This document shows, one piece after another, positions 8,266 through 16,866 of a stretch of 22,857 bases of DNA. Below the pieces are notes generated by a model. It saw only the letters and a list, made by a program, of their open reading frames with translations, ran no database searches and was not told the DNA's origin. This DNA comes from CAZTTG01 sp964615935 (lineage in GTDB: Bacteria > Planctomycetota > UBA1135 > GCA-002686595), in NCBI GenBank assembly GCA_964615935.1, contig CAZTTG010000100.1:1-22857 (forward strand), in the 5' to 3' direction. Made by a program: the position numbers and the translations under genes. Within the stretch, counting starts at the first letter, position 1. Each line of letters starts with the position of its first letter.

Positions 8266-8756
8266 TCTTCGTGCTTTCTCGTCGGGGGGAGGCAGGCGCC
8301 CCTCCGCTTCCTCAGTTCTTGTCAGTCTTGTTTGCGGAGGGCGTCGGCTCCCCGTGCGAGATCCGTGCCGATCTTGCGGGATTCCGGCCGGAGGCGTCCA
8401 CTCAATCCGGGCGGCGTCCGGAGTGGACGGCTCCGAGCGGCGATCCCGCCGAGCACCTGCGCCCCAGCCCTGGCGTAGTGGATCCGCTCGGGCGAGAGCG
8501 CGCGCGCACGAGCGACGGCGTGGGGGCAGCGACAGGCGGGATCTCGAGCGCTCGAGGGGAGGCGTGCGCAAGGGCACGCCCGTTCGGCGGCGCTCACGTC
8601 CGGCGGAGGACGTGCGGGAGGTTGCGGCTTCCTCGATACTGGATTCGGGCGAGGAAAGAACCGAGGCGTCCAACCGCCTCAACCCAGGTGTGCGGAAGCA
8701 CGCTCGGAACTCCGGGAAGCGCGCAGCGCGAGGCGCGCCGGGGCGTGCACGGGCGC
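8266..8756. other. 491-nt non-coding gap rich in inverted repeats
   Basis: No recognisable gene lies between the GH2 stop and the surface-protein start; translations in all frames are Arg/Pro/Ala-rich and match no family I know. The stretch from 8383 to 8738 contains a chain of short inverted repeats: palindrome TCCGGCCGGA (8383-8392); 9-bp stem CGTCCACTC/GAGTGGACG (8395-8403 with 8421-8429); CGGCG/CGCCG (8438-8451); 14-bp palindrome CTCGAGCGCTCGAG (8543-8556); GGCGTGC/GCACGCC (8561-8580); CACGTCC/GGACGTG (8595-8614); TTCCTCG/CGAGGAA (8629-8656); GAGGCG/CGCCTC (8663-8680); and a GGAA-loop hairpin (8688-8703). The 10-mer GAGGCGTCCA occurs at 8391 and 8663. It could hold an RNA gene, a structured 5' or 3' UTR, or nested operators. 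The surface-protein promoter should lie at its left end, where 8313-8336 is less GC-rich. Confidence 0.5.
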
Positions 8757-11700
8757 TCAACCGTCGCCGAGGTGGAGGCTCAGCTCGGCCAGCGAGGCGA
8801 AGGGCCGTCCCCGCACCTCGCTCCTGGCCTCGATCCTGAGGAAGCGCGTCCGGACTGGCCGCTCCAGCCGGATCCGCTGCGGGTCGGCCGAGTTGGGGAA
8901 GCGGCCCTCGGCCAGGGGCTCGCCCCAGCTCCGGCCGTCCTCGCTGGAGTGGACCGCGAAGTCGGCGATCCGCCCGTTGTCCATGTCCTGACGGGGGAGG
9001 AGGACGAGGCCTTCCAGCTCGACGGCCTGCTTCAGGTCGATCACCAGGTGGTGGGGCAGGGGCGTGGCCGCTTCGCCCCAGGGGGTGTGCCAGAGGGTCG
9101 CCGGGTCGCCGTCGATGGCGCGCCCGGCCTCGAAGCCCTCGGCTTCGCTGTCGGCGGCGACGGTGGCGCCCAGCCTCTCCAGCGGCGACGAGGGGCGGAA
9201 GAGCCCGCGGAGCTGCTCGATGGAGAGCTCGAGCGGCGGGTCGAAGGACTCGCCGGACGCGTAGGCCAACAGGCTGTGCCGCATCTGACGGGCGACGATC
9301 CGGTGCTCGAGATCGGTCGAGAGATCCATGCTGCACACCATCAGCCGGCCCCCCTCGACCCGGGCCTCGAAGAGCAGGCCCAGCCGGCGGGCCTCGAACC
9401 AGGTGTCGATGGGCTGCACCAGGGGGCGCAGGTCCGCGGGCAGGCCGTCGAGTCCCATGGCGGCCGAGCCGTGGATCAGCTCCCACCACTGCCAGTCGCT
9501 GTGGTAGTCGGTGGGGAAGTCGGCGAAGGCGGGGTGCGTCGGATCGCACAGGATGCCGAGCGTGTGGGGCACCTGCCCGCGGGTCCAGGCGGTGTTCCAG
9601 AAGACGCTGGAGAAGCCGATGGTCGAGGGCGCGTGGACCCGCCGCGGGTCGACCAGGAGGAGGACGCGCTCGCCCGAGCGGAGCGCCGTCTCGGTCTCAG
9701 CGTCCAGATCCCGCGCGATGCGCACGCTCTCGAATCGCTCCTCTTCCTCGAGCTCGGCCGGGAAGACCCAGATGTCCCAGTCGTTCCCGATCTCGGTGTC
9801 CAGCAAGCCCACCACCAGCCGGTAGTGGCCGGGCGCGGCAAGGCCTCGCAGGGGGACCTCCACCTTGCCGAGGGCGGTCCCGTTCCCCACAGGCGCGGTC
9901 CGACGCGGGAGGGAGCGCGAGCGCACCGTCGTGCCCCGCGCGGTCGCCAGCAGCCAGACGGGGCGGACCTCCATGGGCTCGGGACCGAAGTGGGAGAGCT
10001 CGATCTCCGCCTCGAAGGTCTCGTCAGTGCGCCAGACGCGGCGATCCATGCGGGCCAGAGGGACGGTCGGTCCGCAGAAGCGCCGCCATTCCCGGGGCGA
10101 GACGTAGGGCTTCGAGTCCCAGAAGGGATCCAGCACGCCCACGAGCGCCGTGCCTTGCCCGGGGAAGTCGTGCAGGTCGAGGAGCTGGAAGCCGCCCATC
10201 TGCGGCGTCCGCAGGGCGGACTCGATCTCCTCCTTGTAGCACAGCACCTGGAGCCGGCCGGAGGCCCACAGGAAGTCCTCCGCCAGATCCCCCATGTGGT
10301 TGGCCTCGAGCCGGTCGCGGAAGACCTCGAAGTTGCGGGGCTTCAGGACGCCGGTGTATTTCGCGATCTCCTCGAAGTCGGGGTGGACGCACCACTGCCC
10401 GATCTCGTGGCTGATCACCGGCACCTCGTACTGCTCGACGAAGGCGCGGTAGTCGCTCGCCGTCTCGGGTGGCAGGGCGTTGATGCGGCTCGAGAGCCCC
10501 GCGCCCCAGTGGTGGATGCGCGGGGTGGGCGTGTCGTGGAACTGGTTCTCCGGCAGGATCGGCCAGCCCGCGGCGCTGGTGTGCAGGCGCCGCGGATCGC
10601 GCTGTTTCCAGTGCTCCACCCACTCGCCGAGCCAGCGCCGGTGGTTCTTCCCACTCGGCTCGTTGCCGTAGGCCATGAGCGCGAAGGAGGGGTGGTTGCC
10701 GTAGGCCCGGCGGATCCGCTCGGCCTCGCGGTACAGCCACGCGTCCACCGGCTGGCCGTCGCCGACGGTACACCAGGCGGCGCACTCGACCTGGCAGTAG
10801 AAGCCCAGCTCGTCGGCGGCGACGAAGGCCGCGTCGGGCGGGCACCAGGAGTGGAAGCGGATGTGGTTCAGCCCGTGCGCCTGGCAGGTGCGGACGATGC
10901 GGCGCCAGGACTCGACGTCGGTGGGCGGATACCCGGTGAGCGGAAAGATGCAGCACTCCAGCGTGCCGCGCAGGAAGGCGGGCCGACCGTTGATGGTGAG
11001 CTGCCGCCCGCGTGCGGCGATCTCGCGCATGCCGAAGGAGAGGCTCAGCTCGTCGAGGACCGGCCCCGCGGCGTCTCGACCCTCTAGCCGCAGCTCCAGG
11101 CGGTAGAGACCGGGCGCGTGCTCGTCCCAGCGCGCCACCTCGCTCCCCAGGGGCAGGACGACACTCCGCAGGCCGCGCCCCCGGCCCCAGCTCACCGGAA
11201 TGCGCAGCTCCGGGACGCGCCGGAGCGAATCGTCCCCAGGGTGCCTCGCGGACAGGTTGAGGTACCCCTCGCCGGGAGCGCCGTTCAGGCTCACGATTCC
11301 GAGCAGGATGCGCACCGAGCGACTCTCGAGCTCCGGGTAGATCTGCGGGCTCTCGATCCACGCCCGGTCCGTGGCGACGAGGTCCATCGCGCCGGTGATC
11401 CCGTTCCAGTTCGACTGCGTGTGGTCGGAGACGCTGTGGGCGTTGACGCCCACGTCCACGGCCATGCGGTTGTCGACGCGGATCGTCAGGCGGTGCCGGC
11501 CCGGGGCCAGGGCGCCGGTGAGATCGTACTCGTGAGGAGTTGACAGGCTGTCGCACGAGCCCGCCTCCACCTCGTCCACCCAGAGGCGCGTCACCCAGTG
11601 GCATCGCTCGAGCGACAACAGGATGCGTCGGCCGGCCCACTCGGCCGGCACCTCCACCTCGCGCTGGTACCAGGCCGCGCCGACGTAGTGCCGATCGGGC

Positions 11701-12020
11701 TGGAGCCAGAAGGGGACCTTGACGTTTCCAGCCCGGCGGTAGGGCTCGTAGCGGGGATCGGTGAACCACGAGCGATCGATGATGGAGCCGGTCCACTGCG
11801 TCTCCACCGACACCTCGTTGCCGAAACCCTGCTCCTGGAGGGAGCCCGGCAGCTGGATCCGCTCGGGGAGCTCCCCGGCGAACCAGCGCTCCCGATCTCC
11901 GACGTCCTCGGGATCCAGGCGGAAGCGCCACTCGCCGTGGAGAGACAGGGTAGACCGCTGGGCCGCTGCCACGGGCGTGAGGGCCAGGGCCGCCAGCAGG
12001 AAGCAGGTGCACGCTCTCAT
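8757..12020 (-). CDS. Secreted GH2 glycoside hydrolase with C-terminal F5/8 domain
   Basis: This 1087-residue enzyme should hydrolyse terminal beta-glycosides by a retaining mechanism outside the cytoplasm. The ATG at 12020 gives a signal peptide (MRACTCFLLAALALTPVAAA) and has GAGGAG upstream; the frame is open further upstream only as antisense noise through the next gene. Domains: GH2 sugar-binding jelly roll about 25-220 (WYQREVEVPAEW, LWVDEVEAG), Ig-like about 225-335, TIM barrel about 338-640, then beta-rich modules and a F5/8 type C/CBM32-like domain at 944-1087. The acid/base is probably E454 in YGNEP. The nucleophile is probably E539 in ISHEIGQW, an atypical context compared with classical LacZ or GUS motifs. 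The barrel ends with FQLLDLHDFPGQGTALVG, a block shared with the upstream paralogue. It lies 20 nt downstream of the second GH2 gene, probably in one operon. The substrate (galactoside, glucuronide or other) cannot be fixed from sequence. Confidence 0.88.
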   Translation of the reverse strand: MRACTCFLLAALALTPVAAAQRSTLSLHGEWRFRLDPEDVGDRERWFAGELPERIQLPGSLQEQGFGNEVSVETQWTGSIIDRSWFTDPRYEPYRRAGNVKVPFWLQPDRHYVGAAWYQREVEVPAEWAGRRILLSLERCHWVTRLWVDEVEAGSCDSLSTPHEYDLTGALAPGRHRLTIRVDNRMAVDVGVNAHSVSDHTQSNWNGITGAMDLVATDRAWIESPQIYPELESRSVRILLGIVSLNGAPGEGYLNLSARHPGDDSLRRVPELRIPVSWGRGRGLRSVVLPLGSEVARWDEHAPGLYRLELRLEGRDAAGPVLDELSLSFGMREIAARGRQLTINGRPAFLRGTLECCIFPLTGYPPTDVESWRRIVRTCQAHGLNHIRFHSWCPPDAAFVAADELGFYCQVECAAWCTVGDGQPVDAWLYREAERIRRAYGNHPSFALMAYGNEPSGKNHRRWLGEWVEHWKQRDPRRLHTSAAGWPILPENQFHDTPTPRIHHWGAGLSSRINALPPETASDYRAFVEQYEVPVISHEIGQWCVHPDFEEIAKYTGVLKPRNFEVFRDRLEANHMGDLAEDFLWASGRLQVLCYKEEIESALRTPQMGGFQLLDLHDFPGQGTALVGVLDPFWDSKPYVSPREWRRFCGPTVPLARMDRRVWRTDETFEAEIELSHFGPEPMEVRPVWLLATARGTTVRSRSLPRRTAPVGNGTALGKVEVPLRGLAAPGHYRLVVGLLDTEIGNDWDIWVFPAELEEEERFESVRIARDLDAETETALRSGERVLLLVDPRRVHAPSTIGFSSVFWNTAWTRGQVPHTLGILCDPTHPAFADFPTDYHSDWQWWELIHGSAAMGLDGLPADLRPLVQPIDTWFEARRLGLLFEARVEGGRLMVCSMDLSTDLEHRIVARQMRHSLLAYASGESFDPPLELSIEQLRGLFRPSSPLERLGATVAADSEAEGFEAGRAIDGDPATLWHTPWGEAATPLPHHLVIDLKQAVELEGLVLLPRQDMDNGRIADFAVHSSEDGRSWGEPLAEGRFPNSADPQRIRLERPVRTRFLRIEARSEVRGRPFASLAELSLHLGDG

Positions 12021-12040
12021 CCTCCGACTCCTCTTCGCCG

Positions 12041-15000
12041 TCAATCGACGGGGATCAGCGCGATCGCATCGATCATGATGTTCGAGCCCCCGGTGCAGCG
12101 GATCCGCGCGGAGAGCTCTCCGTCGGCCGCGTCCTCGCGGGACGCATCGAGCCGGAACCAGGCGCCCGCCTCGCTCGCGTCGTGCGCGCCGATCCTCAGG
12201 ACGGTGCGGCCACCCTCGAGCTCGATCCGGCCCCGGCGCTGGTTGCGGTTCCAGTCGCTGAGGTGGAGGTAGAGCTCGGCGCGACCCGTCAGCGGGGCGC
12301 TGACTCGCAGGATCGCGGGGTCGCGGCCCACGACCCAGACCGAGCAGCGATCGTCCCGCCACGATCCCCACAGGCCCGAGACCTCCCAGTCGACGCCGGC
12401 CGCCGCGCGGGTCCGATCCAGCTCGGGCGAGTGCTCCACGAGCCGGCTGGCCACCTCGAGGTGGGCGGAGGCGTCCACGTGGAGGAGGGCCCGCTCGAGC
12501 TCCGGCGGGTCGACGGGCTCGGCCTCCTCCACCATCGGCAGGAGGGCCAGGAGCTCGGCGGGGTCCATGCCCTGCGCCGGCTCGAAGTCCGGGCCCGCGG
12601 CGTAGCGCAGCAGGCTGTGGCGGAGCTGGCGAACGGCCGGCTCGGCGCGGCATCGCTCGGGCGAGAGGTCGTAGCCGCAGACGAGCAGCCTGCCGGCACC
12701 CACCCGCAGCTCGAAGATCGCGCCGATCTTGCGGTTCTCGTGGAAGGTGGGCACCGGCTGGGCGATGGGACGGTAGCCCTCCGCCACCCGGCCCGTCAGG
12801 TCGAAGCCGCGGGCGCCGGCGCAGATGGGGCGCCACTGCCAGTCGTTGAAGTGCGCGGTGGGGAAGTCGCGCAGGGCCGGGTGCGCCTCGTCCACCAGCA
12901 GACCCAGGGTCTCCTGTTGACCGGAGAAGAGGACGATCGACCAGTAGAGCGGCCGCCAGGCCACCAGCCTGGGCTGGAGGTCGGGATCGCCCAGGTGGTG
13001 GGCCTCGAGGAAGACCCGGGCTCCGCGCTCCAGCGCCGCCCGGGTCTCCTCGTCGAGCCGCGTCGCGACGAGGACCTCGGAGCCCCGGGGGGGGAGAAGC
13101 TCGTCCGGGAACACCCAGAACGGCCAGGAGTTGGGCTCCTCCTGGCCCTCGACGCGCAGCTCGAGCTCGAAGCGCGCCGCCTGCTCGGGCCGCAGCCCGG
13201 CCGCGAGGGATGCCAGGGAGACGCGGGCGGTCCCGGCCTCGACCAGCTCGCCGCGCAGCGCCGAGACGGGTCCGATCTCCCGCCCCCAGCGCAGCTCGCC
13301 CTCCTCGTCTCGGACGGCGCAGCTCAGGCGGACGTTCTCGAGGTCGGCGGGACCGTCGTTTCGCAGCAACAGCCCGGCCTCGAGGGTCTCGCTCCGCGCG
13401 AAGGTGTACTTCGGCATGCGGGCGAGCGCGACCACGGGCGCGCAGTACCCGCGGAAGGCGGCCGGATCGGTGGTGCCCTTGTCGTCCCAGAAGACGTCCA
13501 GCCACCCGACGTAGGCCTCGCCCTGCCCCTGGAAGTCCTGCATGGCGAGGAGCTGGAAGCCGCGGCAGGAGGGCGTGCGCAGGAAGGACTCGATCTCGTC
13601 CTTGTAGAGGAGCGCGCTCAGGGCGCCGGAGGCGGCCGTGAAGTCGGCGGCCTGACCGAGGACCCCCGCCGCCCGCGCCTCCTCGCGCAGGGCCTCCAGG
13701 CGGGTGTTGCGCAGCACCCCGGTGTACTTCGCGCGCTGCTCCCAGTCCGGGTACACCGGCCACTGACCGATCTCGTGGGCGATGATCGGCACCTCGGTCC
13801 GGCCGTACTGCTCCTCGTAGTCCCAGTCGGTCCCCTGCTCGAGGCGCTGGCGAACCATCCCGATGCCGGGCACGCGGTGGGTGGCGTTGAACTGGCAGCT
13901 GGGCGTGATCTGGCGCGCCGTGGAGGCGGCGTAGAGGCGGCGCGGGTCGTGCTCGCGCAGCGCGCCGATCCACCGGCCGGTCGTCTCGAAGTCGGAGTGG
14001 CCCAGCTCGTTGCCGATGGCGAAGAGGACGAAGCTGGGGTGGTTCCCGAAGGTGTCCACCACTCGCCGCATCTCGGCCTGGGCGTACTCGTCCACGCCGG
14101 GATCGCCCTTGCCCGGGCCCTTGCCCTCGTCGGGATGCTCGTTGATCCAGATCCCGGCCTCGGCCTGGACGTAGAGGCCCATCTCGTCGGCGACCCGGAA
14201 GGCCGCCTCGGGCGGGCACCAGGAGTGGAAGCGGACGTGGTTGAGCCCGTGCTCGCGGTAGTGGTGGAAGATCAGGCGCCAGTCCCCCTCCTCGGTGGAG
14301 GGGTGGCCGGTCAGGGGGAAGTGGACGCAGTCGAGGTTGCCCCGGAGGAAGAGGGGGTGCCCGTTGAGCAGCAGGCGGTTGCCCTCGGTGGCGATCTCGC
14401 GGAAGCCGAAGCGCTCGACGCGGTGGTCGAGGCAGGTGGGGATGGAGATCCGAGATGGCGGTCTCTCGCGAAGGTCGACCTCCAGATCGTAGAGAGCGGG
14501 GGCGAACTCGCTCCATTCATGGACCGGTGGTCGGCAGCGCAGCTCGATGCCTTTCGGATCAAGCTCGGACAGCGGCATGGGGCCCTGCCGGGCCACGGTC
14601 TCCTCGGTTACGGGGTCGATCACGCGGACGCTGAGTTGGCTGGATTGGACCTCACCCTCGAGATCCACCTCGACCCGGACCGACCACTCCTCGCCGACCT
14701 TCTTCGGGAAGACGCGCACGCCGGCGATGCGCGCCGTCGGGAGGGCCCGCAACTCGATGCGGCCGATGACCCCGTTCCACACGGTCTGGGTGTGGTGGCC
14801 GTAGGAGTGAGACCAGGTTCCCAGCGGGTGGATCATCCGGTTGTCGATGCGCAGGGCGAGGCGGTGACGACCCGGCTCGAGTGCTCCCAGCCGGTGTACG
14901 TGGGGAGCGGCCCAGGAGTCGAGCGCCTCCCCCGCCTCGCGACCGTCCACCCAGACACGGGACTGCCAGAGGACCCGCTCGAGGAAGAGCTCCACCTCCA

Positions 15001-15313
15001 GCCCGGACCACTCTTCCGGGACCTCGATCTCCCGCTGGTACCAGGCGGCGCCGATGTACTCGTGCCGTCGCGTGAGCACCCCGTCGCGCTCCGGGCCGGG
15101 CTCGCCCTTTCGCGCCTCGTCGGTGGTGCCTGGGAGCCAGATCGAATCCCCGAGACCGCGCAGGGCCCAGGCGTCTTCGACGCCCCGATCCGCGGGATCG
15201 AGCGCGAAGTCCCAGGCACCCGCCAGCGACTGCACGTTCTGTCGTGCGCTCACCGCGCCGGCGAAGAGCGACAAGCACCCGAGCATCGCGGCGATCCGGA
15301 TCATCGGCGGCAT
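12041..15313 (-). CDS. Secreted GH2 glycoside hydrolase, paralogue of the downstream gene
   Basis: This 1090-residue enzyme is the first gene of the minus-strand GH2 pair. The ATG at 15313 has AGGA eight bases upstream and gives a signal peptide (about residues 1-23, cleavage near AVSA-RQ); an internal ATG three codons later is possible. The sugar-binding domain covers about 26-190 (WYQREIEVPEEW), an Ig-like domain about 195-305, and the TIM barrel about 310-620. The likely acid/base is E436 in AIGNE and the likely nucleophile E514 in IAHEIGQW. It shares RFHSWCPPEA, HEIGQW and the GFQLL...F.GQGEAYVG.LD.FWDDKG block with its neighbour, so the two arose by duplication. It lacks the F5/8 domain and ends in a different beta-rich tail (GGSNIMIDAIALIPVD). 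Between barrel and tail both paralogues carry a conserved segment (LGLLVDEAHPALRDFPT...DWQW). The Gfo/Idh operon starts divergently 184 nt away. The substrate is unknown. Confidence 0.88.
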   Translation of the reverse strand: MPPMIRIAAMLGCLSLFAGAVSARQNVQSLAGAWDFALDPADRGVEDAWALRGLGDSIWLPGTTDEARKGEPGPERDGVLTRRHEYIGAAWYQREIEVPEEWSGLEVELFLERVLWQSRVWVDGREAGEALDSWAAPHVHRLGALEPGRHRLALRIDNRMIHPLGTWSHSYGHHTQTVWNGVIGRIELRALPTARIAGVRVFPKKVGEEWSVRVEVDLEGEVQSSQLSVRVIDPVTEETVARQGPMPLSELDPKGIELRCRPPVHEWSEFAPALYDLEVDLRERPPSRISIPTCLDHRVERFGFREIATEGNRLLLNGHPLFLRGNLDCVHFPLTGHPSTEEGDWRLIFHHYREHGLNHVRFHSWCPPEAAFRVADEMGLYVQAEAGIWINEHPDEGKGPGKGDPGVDEYAQAEMRRVVDTFGNHPSFVLFAIGNELGHSDFETTGRWIGALREHDPRRLYAASTARQITPSCQFNATHRVPGIGMVRQRLEQGTDWDYEEQYGRTEVPIIAHEIGQWPVYPDWEQRAKYTGVLRNTRLEALREEARAAGVLGQAADFTAASGALSALLYKDEIESFLRTPSCRGFQLLAMQDFQGQGEAYVGWLDVFWDDKGTTDPAAFRGYCAPVVALARMPKYTFARSETLEAGLLLRNDGPADLENVRLSCAVRDEEGELRWGREIGPVSALRGELVEAGTARVSLASLAAGLRPEQAARFELELRVEGQEEPNSWPFWVFPDELLPPRGSEVLVATRLDEETRAALERGARVFLEAHHLGDPDLQPRLVAWRPLYWSIVLFSGQQETLGLLVDEAHPALRDFPTAHFNDWQWRPICAGARGFDLTGRVAEGYRPIAQPVPTFHENRKIGAIFELRVGAGRLLVCGYDLSPERCRAEPAVRQLRHSLLRYAAGPDFEPAQGMDPAELLALLPMVEEAEPVDPPELERALLHVDASAHLEVASRLVEHSPELDRTRAAAGVDWEVSGLWGSWRDDRCSVWVVGRDPAILRVSAPLTGRAELYLHLSDWNRNQRRGRIELEGGRTVLRIGAHDASEAGAWFRLDASREDAADGELSARIRCTGGSNIMIDAIALIPVD

Positions 15314-15497
15314 GGGATTCGTCCTCGTACGAGAGCACTCCGGGTCGTGACGCCACCGAAGCTACCGCGCTGCGGCCGCTCCAGCCAGGGGTTGCCCGCG
15401 CAGACGAGCTTCGCGGCTGGTGCGGCTTCGGCCGGCGCGATAGCCTCCACCCGAACCCGATGACCCCCGGAACCGCCTGCTCGCGAGGAGACCCCTG
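15314..15497. promoter_or_regulatory. Divergent promoter region of the GH2 and Gfo/Idh operons
   Basis: These 184 nt separate two divergent operons of the putative glycan locus, so shared control is plausible. A perfect 10-bp palindrome CTCGTACGAG (15324-15333) overlaps the likely ribosome-binding site of the GH2 gene and could be an operator, although a 10-bp palindrome can occur by chance. I could not identify convincing -35/-10 boxes. No regulator gene is present in the window. Confidence 0.35.
15485..15490 (+). promoter_or_regulatory. Ribosome-binding site of the Gfo/Idh gene
   Basis: GAGGAG ends 7 nt before the ATG at 15498. It fixes that start, which also places the twin-arginine motif correctly near the N-terminus. 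Confidence 0.75.
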
Positions 15498-16856
15498 ATG
15501 AACGATTCGACCCCTCCGCAGTCCTCCGGTTCGACCTCGCGTCGCGAGTTCCTAGGCCTGGCGGGGCGATCGGCGGCGGCCTCGGCCCTGGTGGGCACGG
15601 CCCTGCCCTTCGTCCACGCCGGCGGGGACTCGACCATCAAGCTGGCCCTGGTCGGCTGCGGAGGCCGCGGCACCGGCGCGGTGGCCGACGCCTTCGCGGC
15701 CACCGGCGGGCCGGTCCGGCTGCACGCCATGGCCGACCTCTTCGAGCATCGACTCGAGGGCAGCCTGAAGGCGCTGACCGATGGCTACGCCGACCGGGTG
15801 GACGTCCCGCCCGAGCGCCAGTTCCTGGGCTTCGACGCCTACCGCAAGGCCATCGACTCCCTGGACGCGGGCGACGTGGTGCTGCTGACCACCCACGCCG
15901 CCTTCCGGCCGATGCAGTTCGAGTACGCGGTGAGCAGGGGCGTGAACGTCTTCATGGAGAAGTCCTTCGCCGTGGATTCGCCCGCGGTGCGGCGACACCT
16001 GAAGGCCGCCGAGGAGTCCGAGAAGAAGGGCCTCAAGGTGGCCGTGGGCCTCATGTGGCGCCACTCGGACGCGCGCCAGGAGGTGATCCGCCGCATCCAC
16101 GACGGGGCCATCGGGGAGCTGACCTCCCTGCGCATCTACCGGGTGCACGGGCCTGTCCACTGCCCACCGCGGCCCGAGGGCTCGAACGAGCTGGTCTTCC
16201 AGCTCCAGCACCCCAACAGCTTCACCTGGGTCTCCTCCGGCTTCTACGTGGACTGGCACTGCCACAACGTGGACGTCGCCTGCTGGGCCAAGGGGGCCTG
16301 GCCGGTCTCCGCCCAGGGCATGGGCGGGCGCTGCTGGCCGGAGGCCGGCAGCCAGCTCGACAACTACGCGGTGGAGTACACCTTCCCCGACGGGGCCAAG
16401 CTCCACGCCTTCTCGCGGCACATGCCCAACTGCTGGAACACCTACGCCGACTACGCCCACGGCACGGGCGGCTCGGCGGTGCTCATGGAGAGCCTGGCGC
16501 AGCCCCGGCCCAGGCTCTACCGCAGCCAGGACATGGTGAAGGGGGAGCAGGTCTGGGAGTACGGCCGGGACGACTGCAACCCCTACCACGCCGAGTGGCA
16601 GCTCCTGCTGGACGCCATCCGGGAGGATCGGCCGCACAACGAGGCCCGGCGGGCCGGCGAGGCGGACCTGGTCGCGCTGATGGGGCGCATGGCGACCCAC
16701 TCGGGCGCCATGGTCACCTGGGACGAGGCCATGGCGTCGCAGTTCCAGTTCGTCGAGGACATCGACGGCATGACCCTGGAGACCCCGGCGCCGATCCACG
16801 AGGGGCCGGACGGCCTCTACCCCGCCCCGCGACCCGGGTTGACGAGGGAGCACTGA
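15498..16856 (+). CDS. Tat-exported Gfo/Idh/MocA family oxidoreductase
   Basis: This 452-residue NAD(P)-dependent sugar dehydrogenase-like protein is probably exported folded with its cofactor. The twin-arginine signal is S-R-R-E-F-L-G at 14-20, followed by a weakly hydrophobic stretch to about 41. The Rossmann fold starts at 47 with the dinucleotide loop VGCGGRGTG (52-60). The family's catalytic Lys is K155 in MEKS, where EKP is more usual. The substrate-side histidine motif is DWHCHNVDV (252-260), with H254, H256 and D259. The C-terminal alpha/beta domain covers about 185-430. Family members oxidise sugars, often at C3. It lies 10 nt upstream of a Tat-signal TIM-barrel gene, and such pairs occur in 3-keto-glycoside cleavage systems. 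An exported enzyme of this kind would need a tightly bound, internally recycled cofactor, as in Zymomonas glucose-fructose oxidoreductase; that is inference. Confidence 0.9.
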   Translation: MNDSTPPQSSGSTSRREFLGLAGRSAAASALVGTALPFVHAGGDSTIKLALVGCGGRGTGAVADAFAATGGPVRLHAMADLFEHRLEGSLKALTDGYADRVDVPPERQFLGFDAYRKAIDSLDAGDVVLLTTHAAFRPMQFEYAVSRGVNVFMEKSFAVDSPAVRRHLKAAEESEKKGLKVAVGLMWRHSDARQEVIRRIHDGAIGELTSLRIYRVHGPVHCPPRPEGSNELVFQLQHPNSFTWVSSGFYVDWHCHNVDVACWAKGAWPVSAQGMGGRCWPEAGSQLDNYAVEYTFPDGAKLHAFSRHMPNCWNTYADYAHGTGGSAVLMESLAQPRPRLYRSQDMVKGEQVWEYGRDDCNPYHAEWQLLLDAIREDRPHNEARRAGEADLVALMGRMATHSGAMVTWDEAMASQFQFVEDIDGMTLETPAPIHEGPDGLYPAPRPGLTREH

Positions 16857-16866
16857 GGAGAGCGCC

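Noticed and set aside
5098..8478. Plus-strand open frame of 1126 codons opposite the surface-protein gene
   Set aside because: Low-complexity translation with no motifs. The minus strand has a signal peptide, an Ig-like domain and ordered Gly blocks.
8629..8703. Possible tRNA-like fold in the non-coding gap
   Set aside because: A GGATTCGGG segment recalls a T-loop, but there is no acceptor stem, anticodon arm or CCA-adjacent pairing on either strand.
8266..9549. Upstream extension of the surface-protein frame
   Set aside because: It reads as low-complexity residues overlapping the GH2 gene. The ATG at 8265 starts a proper signal peptide.
12021..14516. Upstream in-frame extension of the first GH2 gene through the second GH2 gene
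   Set aside because: The extension is an antisense-like Arg/Pro translation in a different frame of a real gene. The ATG at 12020 has a signal peptide and a Shine-Dalgarno sequence.
12182..15463. Plus-strand open frame of 1093 codons opposite the second GH2 gene
   Set aside because: No recognisable domains. The GH2 catalytic motifs lie on the minus strand.
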